Source: JAPLST01 sp964397565 (GTDB lineage: Bacteria > Auribacterota > UBA3054 > JAPLST01). Taken from it: 63,280 nucleotides of DNA. Positions 7,270-15,813 of the stretch are shown piece by piece (positions within the stretch are counted from its first letter, which is position 1; every line of letters begins with the position of its first letter). The DNA is taken from the NCBI GenBank assembly GCA_964397565.1, contig CAYNJC010000026.1:1-63280 (forward strand). Reading direction: 5' to 3'. The translations under genes and the position numbers were made by a program. The notes beneath the pieces were generated by a model, which had not been told where the DNA came from, did no database searches, and saw nothing but the letters and a program-made list of their open reading frames with translations.

Positions 7270-8766
7270 ATGCTGAACCCTGGCCTTCAAGCACAGGTGT
7301 TTGCGGGTGTCGCGCGCGCGGCCGTGCCGGTGCGGGGCACCGCGGCGTTTCGCGCGACGATTATCGAGCAGACGCGTGGCGGTGCGCTCCTGACGGCGTT
7401 GTTTGGCGTGCCGCACGCAGCCGCGCTGCGGCTGCACGCCGTGCTGGCGCAGCCAACCGCGGGCACGCTGACACTGCTATGCACGGATGTCACCAAGGAG
7501 TATCCCGCGCTGACGCCGGAGTGTATGCAGGCGCATTGGTTTGAGCGCGAACTCTGGGAACAATGGCGCGTGGTGCCGGTCGGGCATCCGTGGTTGAAGC
7601 CGATCCGGTTTCAACCGGCGCGCACGGCAGATGCGCCCGCGCCGGCGCCGGTTGGCTGCACGGAGTTCTTTGCGGTGGCGGGCGGCGAAACGCATGAAGT
7701 GGCAGTCGGGCCGGTGCATGCCGGCATCATCGAGCCCGGTCATTTTCGTTTTCAATGTTATGGCGAACAGGTGCTGCATCTGGAAATTTCGCTGGGCTAC
7801 CAGCATCGCGGCATTGAGCGCGCATTGGTGGGCGGCCCGACGGCGCGCACAATTCACCACATGGAAACCCTGGCCGGCGACACGACCATCGGCCACACGC
7901 TGGCGTACGTGCAGGCGTGCGAGGCGCTGGCCGGCTGCGTGGCGCCGTTGCGCGCGCAGGCCCTGCGCGCGATCGCGCTCGAACTCGAACGCCTGGCCAA
8001 TCACACTGGCGATATCGGTGCGCTGGCCGGCGACATTGGCTATTTGCCGACGGCCGCCTATTGCGGGCGGATTCGCGGTGATTTTTTGAATATGACCGCG
8101 CTGTTATGCGGCAATCGTTTTGGCCGCGGACTGGTGCGGCCCGGCGGGGTGCTGTTCGATCTGGACGATGAACGCCGCGCACAGCTCGCACAGCGCTTGC
8201 GCCAGGCCGAGCGCGATGTGCGCGTTGCCACCCAGCTCTTATGGACGACACCGTCGGTGCTGGCACGCTTCGAGGGCACCGGTACGTTAACGCGCGCGCA
8301 GTGCGAGCAACTGGGGCTCGTCGGCGTGGCCGCCCGCGCCAGCGGCATCATCAATGATGTGCGCGGTGATTTTCCGGTCGGATGGTATTGCCAGGAGCAT
8401 GTGTCGCCGGCAGCGTGCGACACGGGCGACGTCTATGCGCGCGCCATGGTGCGCTTGCTGGAAATTCAGCATGCGCTGACCTTCATTCAATGTACCTTGG
8501 CGACGTTGCCGAAAGGGCCGATTACGACAACCTGTGGGCCACGCGGCGCGGCGCAGCAAGTCGTGTCACTAGTCGAGGGTTGGCGTGGGATGATTTGTCA
8601 TGTGGTGTTGACCGATGCCGCCGGCCAGTTCGCCGCATATAAGATCATTGATCCGTCATTTCACAATTGGATGGGACTGGCGCTGGCCATGCGCGGCCAG
8701 CAGATTTCCGATTTTCCCTTGTGCAACAAGAGCTTTAACCTGTCGTATTGCGGCCATGACCTGTAA
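7270..8766 (+). CDS. HyfG/HycE-like large subunit lacking the NiFe cysteines (Ehr type)
   Basis: A 498-residue fusion of an N-terminal NuoC-like domain (to about residue 120; FERELWEQWRVVPVGHPWLK) and a NuoD/hydrogenase large-subunit domain. In true group 4 hydrogenases, four cysteines in two CxxC motifs bind NiFe. Here the first site reads ETLAGDTTIGH (about residues 199-209) where HycE has ERVCGICGFAH, so both Cys are Ala and Thr. The C-terminus reads NLSYCGHDL, keeping one Cys (494) and replacing the other by Leu. No hyp maturation genes are nearby. It therefore resembles the energy-converting hydrogenase-related (Ehr) subunits; hydrogen chemistry is unlikely. ATG 7270 has GGAG 5-6 bases upstream. 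Confidence 0.88.
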   Translation: MLNPGLQAQVFAGVARAAVPVRGTAAFRATIIEQTRGGALLTALFGVPHAAALRLHAVLAQPTAGTLTLLCTDVTKEYPALTPECMQAHWFERELWEQWRVVPVGHPWLKPIRFQPARTADAPAPAPVGCTEFFAVAGGETHEVAVGPVHAGIIEPGHFRFQCYGEQVLHLEISLGYQHRGIERALVGGPTARTIHHMETLAGDTTIGHTLAYVQACEALAGCVAPLRAQALRAIALELERLANHTGDIGALAGDIGYLPTAAYCGRIRGDFLNMTALLCGNRFGRGLVRPGGVLFDLDDERRAQLAQRLRQAERDVRVATQLLWTTPSVLARFEGTGTLTRAQCEQLGLVGVAARASGIINDVRGDFPVGWYCQEHVSPAACDTGDVYARAMVRLLEIQHALTFIQCTLATLPKGPITTTCGPRGAAQQVVSLVEGWRGMICHVVLTDAAGQFAAYKIIDPSFHNWMGLALAMRGQQISDFPLCNKSFNLSYCGHDL

Positions 8767-8781
8767 TCCGGGAGCAGAGTT

Positions 8782-9543
8782 ATGATCCGGGCAATCCTGG
8801 CGCGGCTGCAACAAGGCTATCGGACGATGGCCTATCCGACCCGCACGCCGGTGTTGCCGGACCGGTTCCGCGGGCTGCCGCGCATTGAACGCGCGCGCTG
8901 CGCGGCCGAGTGCACCGCCTGTGTCGCCGTGTGCCCGGTGCAGGCCATCACCAAGGACCCGAACGGTATCGCGCTCGACCTCGGCCGCTGCCTGTTCTGT
9001 GGCGCATGCGAAGCGGCCTGCGCGTATCACGCCGTCACTTTCACGCGCGAGCATCGCCTGGCGGCCAGCAGCCGCGCGGGATTGCGCTGCACCGCGCAAG
9101 AACTGCCGCGCGTCACGGCTTTGCAGGGGCGCATGCGCGCGCTGTTTGGCCGCTCCTTGAAATTACGCCAAGTCTGCGCCGGTGGCTGCAGTGCATGTGA
9201 AGCGGACATCAATGTGTTGAACACCGTGGTATATGACTTGGGGCGTTTCGGCATACAGTTTGTCGCGTCACCGCGGCACGCGGATGGATTGCTGATCACC
9301 GGGCCGGTCACGGCCAACATGCGCGGCGCGCTGGACAAGACCTGGCAGGCGGTGCCCGCACCGAAATTGGTGATTGCAGTCGGCGCGTGCGCGATCAGTG
9401 GCGGGCCGTACCGCGATCACCCCGAGACGCACAACGGAGCCGACGCGTGCGTACCGGTGGATTTGTACATTCCCGGCTGTCCGCCGCATCCGCTGACGAT
9501 TCTGGATGGCTTGCTGCAACTGCTGGGCAAGGGCGGCGGATAA
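8782..9543 (+). CDS. HyfH-HyfI fusion: ferredoxin domain plus NuoB-like small subunit
   Basis: A 253-residue protein joining a two-cluster ferredoxin (HyfH/NuoI-like) to a small hydrogenase-type subunit (HyfI/NuoB-like). Seen: cluster motifs CAAECTACVAVCP and CLFCGACEAAC near residues 36-80, then the proximal-cluster ligands GGCSACEADI, VGACAISGG and IPGCPPHPLTIL. All ligands for three [4Fe-4S] clusters appear intact, so the electron-transfer arm is functional even though the large subunit lost its NiFe site. ATG 8782 follows GGGAG with good spacing, 15 bases after the large-subunit stop. Last gene of the operon. In E. coli these are two separate proteins. Confidence 0.88.
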   Translation: MIRAILARLQQGYRTMAYPTRTPVLPDRFRGLPRIERARCAAECTACVAVCPVQAITKDPNGIALDLGRCLFCGACEAACAYHAVTFTREHRLAASSRAGLRCTAQELPRVTALQGRMRALFGRSLKLRQVCAGGCSACEADINVLNTVVYDLGRFGIQFVASPRHADGLLITGPVTANMRGALDKTWQAVPAPKLVIAVGACAISGGPYRDHPETHNGADACVPVDLYIPGCPPHPLTILDGLLQLLGKGGG

Positions 9544-9881
9544 GGTCGTGCGGCACTGAAATGGCGCTATAAGGAATATATCCGCCGTGGCGCGGATGAT
9601 ATTCCTTGGGCGACTTTCATCATGTTTAATAGTAATGGCCTGACACAATTCGCCCACCCGCAAGCAACTCCCAAGTACGCCACGCGCTCCGCGCGGGGCA
9701 TGCTGCCATTTTTCTTCTTTTCAAAAAGGCACCACGGCACTAAGAAGCACCACGCATAGCTGCCGCTTTCAATCGACATTTTATGTCGTCGGCTGACACC
9801 TTATGAATTCTCGCGCCGCGCGAGAATTTCCTCAAATGCTAAAACCGTGCCAGGCACCCTGCCGGCATGATTTGGCGTGCG
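9544..9881. other. Gene-free spacer with hairpins after the Hyf-like operon
   Basis: No credible gene is seen. Three structures are present. The inverted repeat 9571-9585/9592-9607 (AAGGAATATATCCGC against GCGGATGATATTCCTT) is a likely transcript-end hairpin for the plus-strand operon, though without a T-run. A palindrome AATTCTCGCG/CGCGAGAATT lies at 9806-9828. On the minus strand GTGCCTGGCAC followed by GGTTTTAG (9840-9857) could end the lipoprotein transcript. Confidence 0.5.
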
Positions 9882-10502
9882 TCAGAACAACACGTCGGCC
9901 ATCCAACTGACTTTTATGCTCTTGGCCGATGTTTCTAGCGCCGGCATGGCGGCGGCGAATGGTGCTTGCGGACCCCATGCCTCAAAGAGATAGACATGCC
10001 GCGGCGTGATGGTGTACGCGACGAGATACCCTTTGCTCTCGCCGTTACATTGCTTGGTTCCGTCGAGCAGCATGGCCGATCCACCATCGTCCAAGGTGAG
10101 TGCGCGCGCTGGTTGCATGGCCAGTCCGCGCGTGGTTGCGAGCGTGCGCTGAATGAGCGTGGCCCAGTAGTCAAGCGTACCGTCCTTGACGTTGGCTTGC
10201 CGGGTGACTTTGATGCAGACGCCGGCGGGTGACACAGCCCGCGTGAACCACCTGTTTTCATGGTATTTGGTGAAGCCTTGGGGCAAAGTGAACATAACAC
10301 CGCTGCCCTCTTCGATCGCATAATAGGTGTTGCGCTTGCCGTCGGCCATCTCGTCGGCCAGCTCGCCCACCCACGCGACCGGCGCGGCATCTGTGACGGC
10401 CGTGCTAGTCGGCGGCAGGGGATCGGAAGTCGCACTGGTGGCGCAGCCCGCCAGCAAGGCGGTCAGCAGCATCAGCACCATCAGTGATAACGCCATTCTC
10501 AT
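9882..10502 (-). CDS. Small lipoprotein of unknown function
   Basis: About 206 residues. The start at 10502 gives a clean lipoprotein signal peptide, MRMALSLMVLMLLTALLAGC, with lipobox LAGC, and a GGGAG ribosome site 8 bases upstream; the reading frame is open further upstream but without a signal. The mature part has no family I recognise. It contains FTLPQGFTKYHENRWF and a mixed alpha/beta pattern, and could be a periplasmic-facing stress or envelope protein. It has its own promoter at 10619-10647 with a leader of about 110 nt. It is encoded on the minus strand, convergent with the Hyf-like operon. Confidence 0.7.
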   Translation of the reverse strand: MRMALSLMVLMLLTALLAGCATSATSDPLPPTSTAVTDAAPVAWVGELADEMADGKRNTYYAIEEGSGVMFTLPQGFTKYHENRWFTRAVSPAGVCIKVTRQANVKDGTLDYWATLIQRTLATTRGLAMQPARALTLDDGGSAMLLDGTKQCNGESKGYLVAYTITPRHVYLFEAWGPQAPFAAAMPALETSAKSIKVSWMADVLF

Positions 10503-10618
10503 TGCGTCGCTCCCAGTCAACAGTAAGAAACAGTTACGCGGCCATGTACCTTGTGTCGCAAATTTCGGCGGCGAAAACCATGGCCGGACCATCGCCGACA
10601 AGACGGTTTCTCACGCAT

Positions 10619-10647
10619 AGTATACCACTAATCAGCACGTGCTGCAA
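10619..10647 (-). promoter_or_regulatory. Sigma-70 promoter for the lipoprotein gene
   Basis: Read on the minus strand: TTGCAG (10647-10642), 17-bp spacer, TATACT (10624-10619). It fits the -10 used elsewhere in the window. The expected start near 10612 leaves about 110 nt before the lipoprotein ATG. Confidence 0.65.
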
Positions 10648-11066
10648 TGATCGTAGTTTGAAGAAATCCCGATATAAGCTTCCCAGATGCCCACGGGCTT
10701 GCCCCGTGGCTGAATGGAATCGGGCAGCAGCGCTGTGGGTGCACTACCATGTCCCGCTCTTCCCACCCCCGCCCAGTAGTGCGGGCCGGGAGCGAGGCAT
10801 GCGGGCGTTACAATCGTTCTTACTAACGAGGTGTGAATCTAATTTGCATTGTCACGAAGAGGGCAAGAGGTTGAAAGAGTAGCAACAGAACCAGAATGCA
10901 TCATGCCGCGAATGTTCTCGCCGAGCGTGCGGCCGGTGACGGTCAAACAGTCAAATTGCCGCACGCCGGGCATTCCAGTTCCGGCGGCTCGCACAGCAAT
11001 GCGGTGCTGCGCGGATGTCGAATAGCACTACGTTGCCGCGTTGGTCGTTGCGGTGGGATGCCACCG
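10648..11066. other. Gene-free spacer carrying a gene relic
   Basis: Besides the ilvD-like relic at 10906-10972, there is a hairpin CCACGGGCTTGCCCCGTGG (about 10690-10708). The inverted repeat GCGGTGG/CCACCGC (11050-11056/11061-11067) abuts the stop of the RND pump gene and may help end that transcript. Open frames crossing the region have no family features. Confidence 0.5.
10906..10972 (-). pseudogene. Relic of a dihydroxy-acid dehydratase (ilvD-like) gene
   Basis: These 67 bases match 18422-18488, inside the intact ilvD of this window, at 58 of 67 positions, in the same orientation. Read on the minus strand they keep the frame and spell FDCLTVTGRTLGENIRG, the conserved stretch that ilvD spells as LDCLTVTGRTLGENIRG. 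Similarity stops on both sides. It is too diverged for a very recent copy and far too short to function, so it is a remnant of a second ilvD/edd-family gene. It lies just beyond the metal efflux operon, whose other end abuts intact ilvD. Confidence 0.75.
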
Positions 11067-14000
11067 CTACTGCGGCATCCGGCATGCTTTGCCCATGAAC
11101 CAGCTGTAGAACGCCGGAATCACGAGCAAGGTGAGCATGGTTGCCGAGGCGAGGCCGAAGGTGACGACGACCGCGAGCGGACGCTGGACTTCGGAGCCCA
11201 AGCCGCGCGCGAGCAGCAGCGGCAAGAGGCCGATGATCGTCGTCAGCGCGGTCATGAGCACAGGGCGCAGACGCTGGAGACAGCCTTGCATGATGGCGTC
11301 GTGTGTGGCCATGCCCTGCGTGCGGAACTCGTTGATGCAGCTGACCAGCACCATGCCGTTCTGCACCGCGATGCCGAACAGGGCGATAAATCCGACGGCG
11401 GCGGGCACGGACAGATATTCGCCCCAGAGATAAAGGCCGGCAATGCCGCCAATGAGCGCCAGCGGCACGTTAACAAAGATCAGCAGGGCGCTGCGCAGCG
11501 AGGCAAACGACAGCCACAACATGCAGAAGACCAGCACGCCCACCAGCGGCACGATGATACTCAGGCGTCGCATGGCGCGCTGCTGGTTCTCAAACTGGCC
11601 GCCATACTCGATGTAGTAACCAGGCGGCAGGCTGACCTTCTGCGCGACGAGCGTACGGATGTCGGCGACGACACTGCCCAAATCGCGCCCGCGCACATTG
11701 CCAAACACGGTCCAGCGTCGCTGGTTCTTCTCGCGGTTGATCTGGATCGGGCCGAGCACCTGTTCGATCTTCGCCACCTGCTTGAGCGGCACCTGCGTGC
11801 CCGTGTCGGTGTGGACCAGCAGGTTCCCGATCGCCGCGGGTGTGTCGCGGTACGCTTCTTGATAGCGCACATGGATGCCGAACCGGCGCGTGTTCAGGTA
11901 GATCTGGTCGACGACCTCGCCGCCGATGGCGACCTCGACAAGTTCAAGCACGTCGGCCACGTCGACGCCATAGCGCGCGCAAGCCGCGCGGTCGGCGACG
12001 ATCTGGATCTGCGGCTGGCCAAAGCTCTGCTCGACCGCGAGATCCACCAAGCCCGGCACAAGATCAATCGCATTGCGGATCTCGCCCGCCTTGGCCGCGA
12101 GCACCGTGAGGTCGTCGCCGAACACCTTGATGGCAAGCTGCGACTTCGCGCCGGAGAGCAACTCGCCAAACGCGTTCTGGATCGGCTGCGTAAAATTCAA
12201 CTGGACGCCTGGATAGGGCTTGAGCTCGGTGTTCAACGCGGCGACGAGCTGTTTCTTGTCCTTGAATCGCTGCCACTCCTGCATTGGTTTGAGCTCGATG
12301 TGGATCTCGGCATAGTTGACCGGATGCGGATGCGAGCCTGCCTCAGGCCGGCCGATCCGCGAGATGACTTCGTCCACTTCCGGGTATTTCACGATCTTGC
12401 GCTCAAGCGTCTGGATGGTCTCGACGGCCTTCTCGAGCGCGATCGAGGGGGCCATGTTGACGCTGATGAAGATGGAGCCCTCCTCGAGCGCGGGGATGAA
12501 CTCGGTGCCGAGCCGGGAGCAGAGCACAATGCTGCCGCCCAGCGCGGCCAGCATGAGCACCAGCACGACCACGCGATGGCCGACCACGATGCGCAGCAGG
12601 ACATGGTACCCGGCCTTGAGCACCCGCAGGAGCGCCAGCTCCTTCTGCGCGCCGGGCTTCAGCAAATAGGTGCACAGCGCGGGTGATGCGAGCGCCATCA
12701 GCAGCGAGCCCAGGATCGCAAACAGAAGGGTGAACGCCATCGGGCTGAACATTTTGCCCTCGACCCCCTGCAGGGTGAAGATCGGCGTGAACACGAGCAG
12801 GATGATGAGGATCGAGAAGACCATCGGCCGCACCATTTCGCGCGCGCTGGCGAGGATGACGTCGTAGGTGTCGCGGTCTTTATTGAGCTCGTGATTATTG
12901 AGATGGCGGTAGATGTTCTCGACCATGATGGTCGTGCCGTCGCCCAGCATGCCGATCGAGATGGCAATGCCGCCGAGCGACATCAGGTTGGCCGAGATGC
13001 CGGCGATGCGCATGCAAATGACGGAGAACAGCGCGCAAAAAGGCAGCGCCAGCGACACCAGGAACGACGAGCGCAAGTTCCCAAGGAAAATAGCAAGCAC
13101 AAAGATGACCAATAGGCCTCCCTGCCACAGGGCGGTGGTGATCGTGCCGTTGGCCTTGGCCACCAGTTCGGCCTGCTCGTAGTAGGGCACGAGCTTTACG
13201 CCTGGCGGCAGCGAGCGCGCCACGTCCGGCAGCTTCGCATACAGGTCCTTGATCACTTTCGACGTGTTCTGGCCAAAGAGCTGGAGGATGATGCCCGAGA
13301 CGACTTCCTGCGTACCATTCCGCGAAACAACGCCGCGCCGCATCTCCTTGCCGTACTTTACATCCGCCACGTCGGCGATGCGGATCGGGATGCCGTTCAC
13401 GCTCTTGACATGGATGTTGCGGATGTCGTCGAGCGACTGGAGCAGGCCGATGCCGCGCACATTGTACTCCTCGCTGCCCACCACGATGAATTGCCCGCCT
13501 GCGTTTTTGTTGTTGTTGTTCACCGCCGCGATGAGATCTTCGAGCGTGAGGTTGAATTTGCTGAGCGCGCGCGGGTTGACGGCGATCTGGTACTGCAACA
13601 CATAGCCGCCGATGGAGAGGATCTCTGTCACGCCGCGTACGGTCTGCAACTGATACTTGACAACCCAGTCGTTGACTTCGCGGAGATAGGTGGCCGGATC
13701 CTTGCCTTGGGTATCGGCGTCCGGCGCGATCGTGAGATAGTACAGAAAGATCTGGCCGAGGCCGGTCGTGATCGGGCCCAGCTTCGGCGGCTCGTGCAGC
13801 GTGGGCAAGTCGGCGGCGGCCTGGTTCAGCCGCTCGGCCACGATCTGGCGCGCGAAATAAATGTCGACGTTGTCGTTGAAGTAGACATAGATCACAGCCA
13901 ACCCGCCGCCCGAGGTTGACTTGATCTGGCTCACACCCGGCAGGCCGTTCATGGCCGACTCGACCGGGAAGGTGATCAGCCGTTCAACTTCCTCAGGCGC

Positions 14001-14168
14001 CATGCCGTGCGCCTCGACAAAGACGGGCACCATGATGGGCGATATGTCCGGAAACGCGTCGACCGGCAGATTCAGGTATTGGTAGATACCCACGCCAATG
14101 ATGGCCACGAGGCCGATTACAGTGAGGAAGCGGTACTTCAGCGACAGGTCAACAAGTTTGGTATGCAT
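11067..14168 (-). CDS. Heavy-metal efflux RND pump, CzcA/CusA family
   Basis: A 1033-residue inner-membrane RND transporter of the heavy-metal efflux (HME) group, which drives metal ions from the periplasm or cytoplasm across the outer membrane using the proton gradient. Seen: N-terminal RFLTVIGLVAIIGVGIYQYL, porter-domain motif FPDISPIMVPVFVEAHGMAPE, the TM4 region SLGGIAISIGMLGDGTTIMV with the Asp and Glu (VEN) of the proton relay, and the second-half copy SVPAAVGFIALFGIAVQNGM. The DFG triad typical of CzcA is replaced by AIS. TQPIQNAFGELLSG resembles CzcA rather than CusA. The metal is therefore uncertain. Last gene of the operon, 24 bases after the adaptor. Confidence 0.92.
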   Translation of the reverse strand: MHTKLVDLSLKYRFLTVIGLVAIIGVGIYQYLNLPVDAFPDISPIMVPVFVEAHGMAPEEVERLITFPVESAMNGLPGVSQIKSTSGGGLAVIYVYFNDNVDIYFARQIVAERLNQAAADLPTLHEPPKLGPITTGLGQIFLYYLTIAPDADTQGKDPATYLREVNDWVVKYQLQTVRGVTEILSIGGYVLQYQIAVNPRALSKFNLTLEDLIAAVNNNNKNAGGQFIVVGSEEYNVRGIGLLQSLDDIRNIHVKSVNGIPIRIADVADVKYGKEMRRGVVSRNGTQEVVSGIILQLFGQNTSKVIKDLYAKLPDVARSLPPGVKLVPYYEQAELVAKANGTITTALWQGGLLVIFVLAIFLGNLRSSFLVSLALPFCALFSVICMRIAGISANLMSLGGIAISIGMLGDGTTIMVENIYRHLNNHELNKDRDTYDVILASAREMVRPMVFSILIILLVFTPIFTLQGVEGKMFSPMAFTLLFAILGSLLMALASPALCTYLLKPGAQKELALLRVLKAGYHVLLRIVVGHRVVVLVLMLAALGGSIVLCSRLGTEFIPALEEGSIFISVNMAPSIALEKAVETIQTLERKIVKYPEVDEVISRIGRPEAGSHPHPVNYAEIHIELKPMQEWQRFKDKKQLVAALNTELKPYPGVQLNFTQPIQNAFGELLSGAKSQLAIKVFGDDLTVLAAKAGEIRNAIDLVPGLVDLAVEQSFGQPQIQIVADRAACARYGVDVADVLELVEVAIGGEVVDQIYLNTRRFGIHVRYQEAYRDTPAAIGNLLVHTDTGTQVPLKQVAKIEQVLGPIQINREKNQRRWTVFGNVRGRDLGSVVADIRTLVAQKVSLPPGYYIEYGGQFENQQRAMRRLSIIVPLVGVLVFCMLWLSFASLRSALLIFVNVPLALIGGIAGLYLWGEYLSVPAAVGFIALFGIAVQNGMVLVSCINEFRTQGMATHDAIMQGCLQRLRPVLMTALTTIIGLLPLLLARGLGSEVQRPLAVVVTFGLASATMLTLLVIPAFYSWFMGKACRMPQ

Positions 14169-14192
14169 GAGGTTGGTGTTGCGTACGTTGGA

Positions 14193-15813
14193 TTAGTGTC
14201 CATGGCCGGCGTGGCTGTCCATACCGGCGGTAATGGTTTTCGCCTTGAGCTCGAACGCGCCGCGCGTGACGAAGCGTTCGCCGGGCGCGAGGCCGGACGT
14301 GATCTCGACGCGGGTGTCGTCCGCGGCGCCGAGCGTCACTGACCGCGGCTCGAGCCCGTGCGCGTCTTGGATGAACACGACCGGCTTGTTGGCAATCGTC
14401 TGCACCGCCACGCTGGGCACGCACACGGCTGCGGCAACCGTACCGGCCGTCACCTTGCCCGTGATGAACAGGCCCGGGCGCAGCATGCCGCCCGTGTTGG
14501 TCACCACGATGCGGGCAAGCGCGGTGCGCGTATCCTCGAGCACGACCGGGCCGACGTAGCCAATGGTTGTGCGGACGGACGGCAGGCCATCGCCGATCGA
14601 CACCACAACTGGCTGGCCGGCACGTACGCGCAGCAAGTCGGCTGGAAACACGCGCAGGTTCGCCCAGACCGTGCGCAGGTCGGCGATGATGAAGTTCGGA
14701 TGGTCATCGTTCTCATCCTTCAGCACCTCACCCATGGTCAGTTGCTTCTCAATGATCGTGCCGTCGAGTGGTGCAACGATCTCGAAGCGCGTCAACTGAT
14801 CGTCGGGCTGCGCGGGTAGGCGCGCGAGATCGCTGGTGGTCAGGCCCAGCGCGATCAGTTTCTGGTACGAGCTCCGCAGGGCGATGCGCACATCCGCGCG
14901 CGCCTGCTTGACATCGAGATAGCTGCTCTCCGGCGACAGCTTCTTCTGATACAAATGTTCTTCGCGCACAAAGCGCGACTGCGCTAGATCGCTGCGCTCA
15001 CGTGCGGCAAGGTACTCGGCCTTGGCGTCCGCAACTTCGCGGCTGGCCAGCACGGCCAGCACATCGCCCTTCTTCACCGTGTCGCCCAGCGTCTTGAGGA
15101 TCTCGACCACGGTGCCCGGCACGTGCGCGGTGACATGCGCCATCGTGTCCTCGTTGACCGTGATGTCGCCCATGAAGGTTAGCTCGATGTCCAGCATGCC
15201 GGAGCTCGCGGTCTCGATGACAATGCCTTCGGGTGTGTTGGTGGCTGCGTGCGCGCCGGGTGCTTCACCGGCGTGGGCGTCGGGTGCTTCACCGGCGTGG
15301 GCATTGGGCGCTTCGCCGGCATGGGCGTCGGGTGCTTCACCGGCGTGGGCATCGGGTGCTTCACCGGCGTGGGCATTAGGTGCTTCACCGGCGTGGGCAT
15401 TGGGCGCTTCACCGGCGTGGGCATCGGGCGCTTCACCGGCGTGGGCATTGGGCGCTTCGCCANNNNNNNNNNNNNNNNNNNNNNNNNNNNNNNNNNNNNN
15501 NNNNNNNNNNNNNNNNNNNNNNNNNNNNNNNNNNNNNNNNNNNNNNNNNNNNNNNNNNNNNNGCGTGGGCATCGGGCGCTTCGCCAGCGTGGGCATCGGG
15601 CGCTTCGCCAGCGTGGGCATCGGGCGCTTCGCCAGCGTGGGTATCGGGCGCTTCGCCAGCGTGAGCATCGTAGTCGTTGCTCGCCGACTCCGCCGCGCCG
15701 GCGATGGGTAAACTGTCAAGCCGCAGTTCCTCATGAGTCGCGGCCATGGAACCTTTGCTGACGACCAGAAGACTGAGCAGCAGTGCGGCTACAAGGGTTA
15801 TGCAATGGTTCAT
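14193..15813 (-). CDS. Periplasmic adaptor (CzcB/CusB family) with His-rich octapeptide repeats, split by an assembly gap
   Basis: Membrane-fusion protein linking the RND pump to the outer-membrane channel. The start ATG 15813 overlaps the upstream stop (ATGA) and opens a signal peptide (MNHCITLVAALLLSLLVVSK). An N-terminal tract of 8-residue repeats, consensus HAGEAPDA/N, follows; about 4 units are seen before and 9 after the 100-N gap, so the true copy number is unknown and the frame across the Ns is arbitrary. Then come the lipoyl/barrel-sandwich halves (AHVPGTVVEILKTLGDTVKK and FEIVAPLDGTIIEKQLTMGE), the beta-barrel, and a His-rich end DSHAGHGH. The repeats supply one His per 8 residues, so metal binding is likely. 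25 bases before the pump gene. Confidence 0.85.
15249..15660. repeat. 24-bp tandem repeat inside the adaptor gene
   Basis: In plus-strand reading the unit is GCTTCGCCAGCGTGGGCATC plus GGGC, repeated about 4 times right of the gap and 9 times left of it. Units left of the gap often read TTCACCGGCG instead of TTCGCCAGCG, so the two sides are distinguishable variants. The period of 24 bp keeps the reading frame. Confidence 0.9.
15463..15562. other. 100-N assembly gap
   Basis: Exactly 100 Ns, the usual placeholder for a gap of unknown size. It lies within the 24-bp tandem repeat, which is why short-read assembly failed here. 100 is not a multiple of 3, so the reading frame appears to shift across it; that is an artefact, not a frameshift. 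Confidence 0.98.

Noticed and set aside
2139..9543. A working formate hydrogenlyase or [NiFe] hydrogenase
   Set aside because: The large subunit lacks three of the four NiFe-ligand cysteines and no hyp genes or formate dehydrogenase are present, so hydrogen chemistry is not supported.
10896..12686. Long plus-strand ORF (596 codons) opposite the RND pump gene
   Set aside because: It is a reading-frame shadow: the minus strand encodes all RND motifs, and the plus-strand product has no domain, is His/Asp/Arg-rich and crosses the ilvD relic and spacer.
15249..15660. Regular 24-bp repeats as a CRISPR array
   Set aside because: There are no unique spacers; the units are back-to-back, in frame, and encode HAGEAPDA within an adaptor protein.
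14193..15813. Frameshift in the adaptor gene
   Set aside because: The apparent change of frame is caused by the 100-N placeholder, whose real length is unknown. Both sides read cleanly in their own frames.
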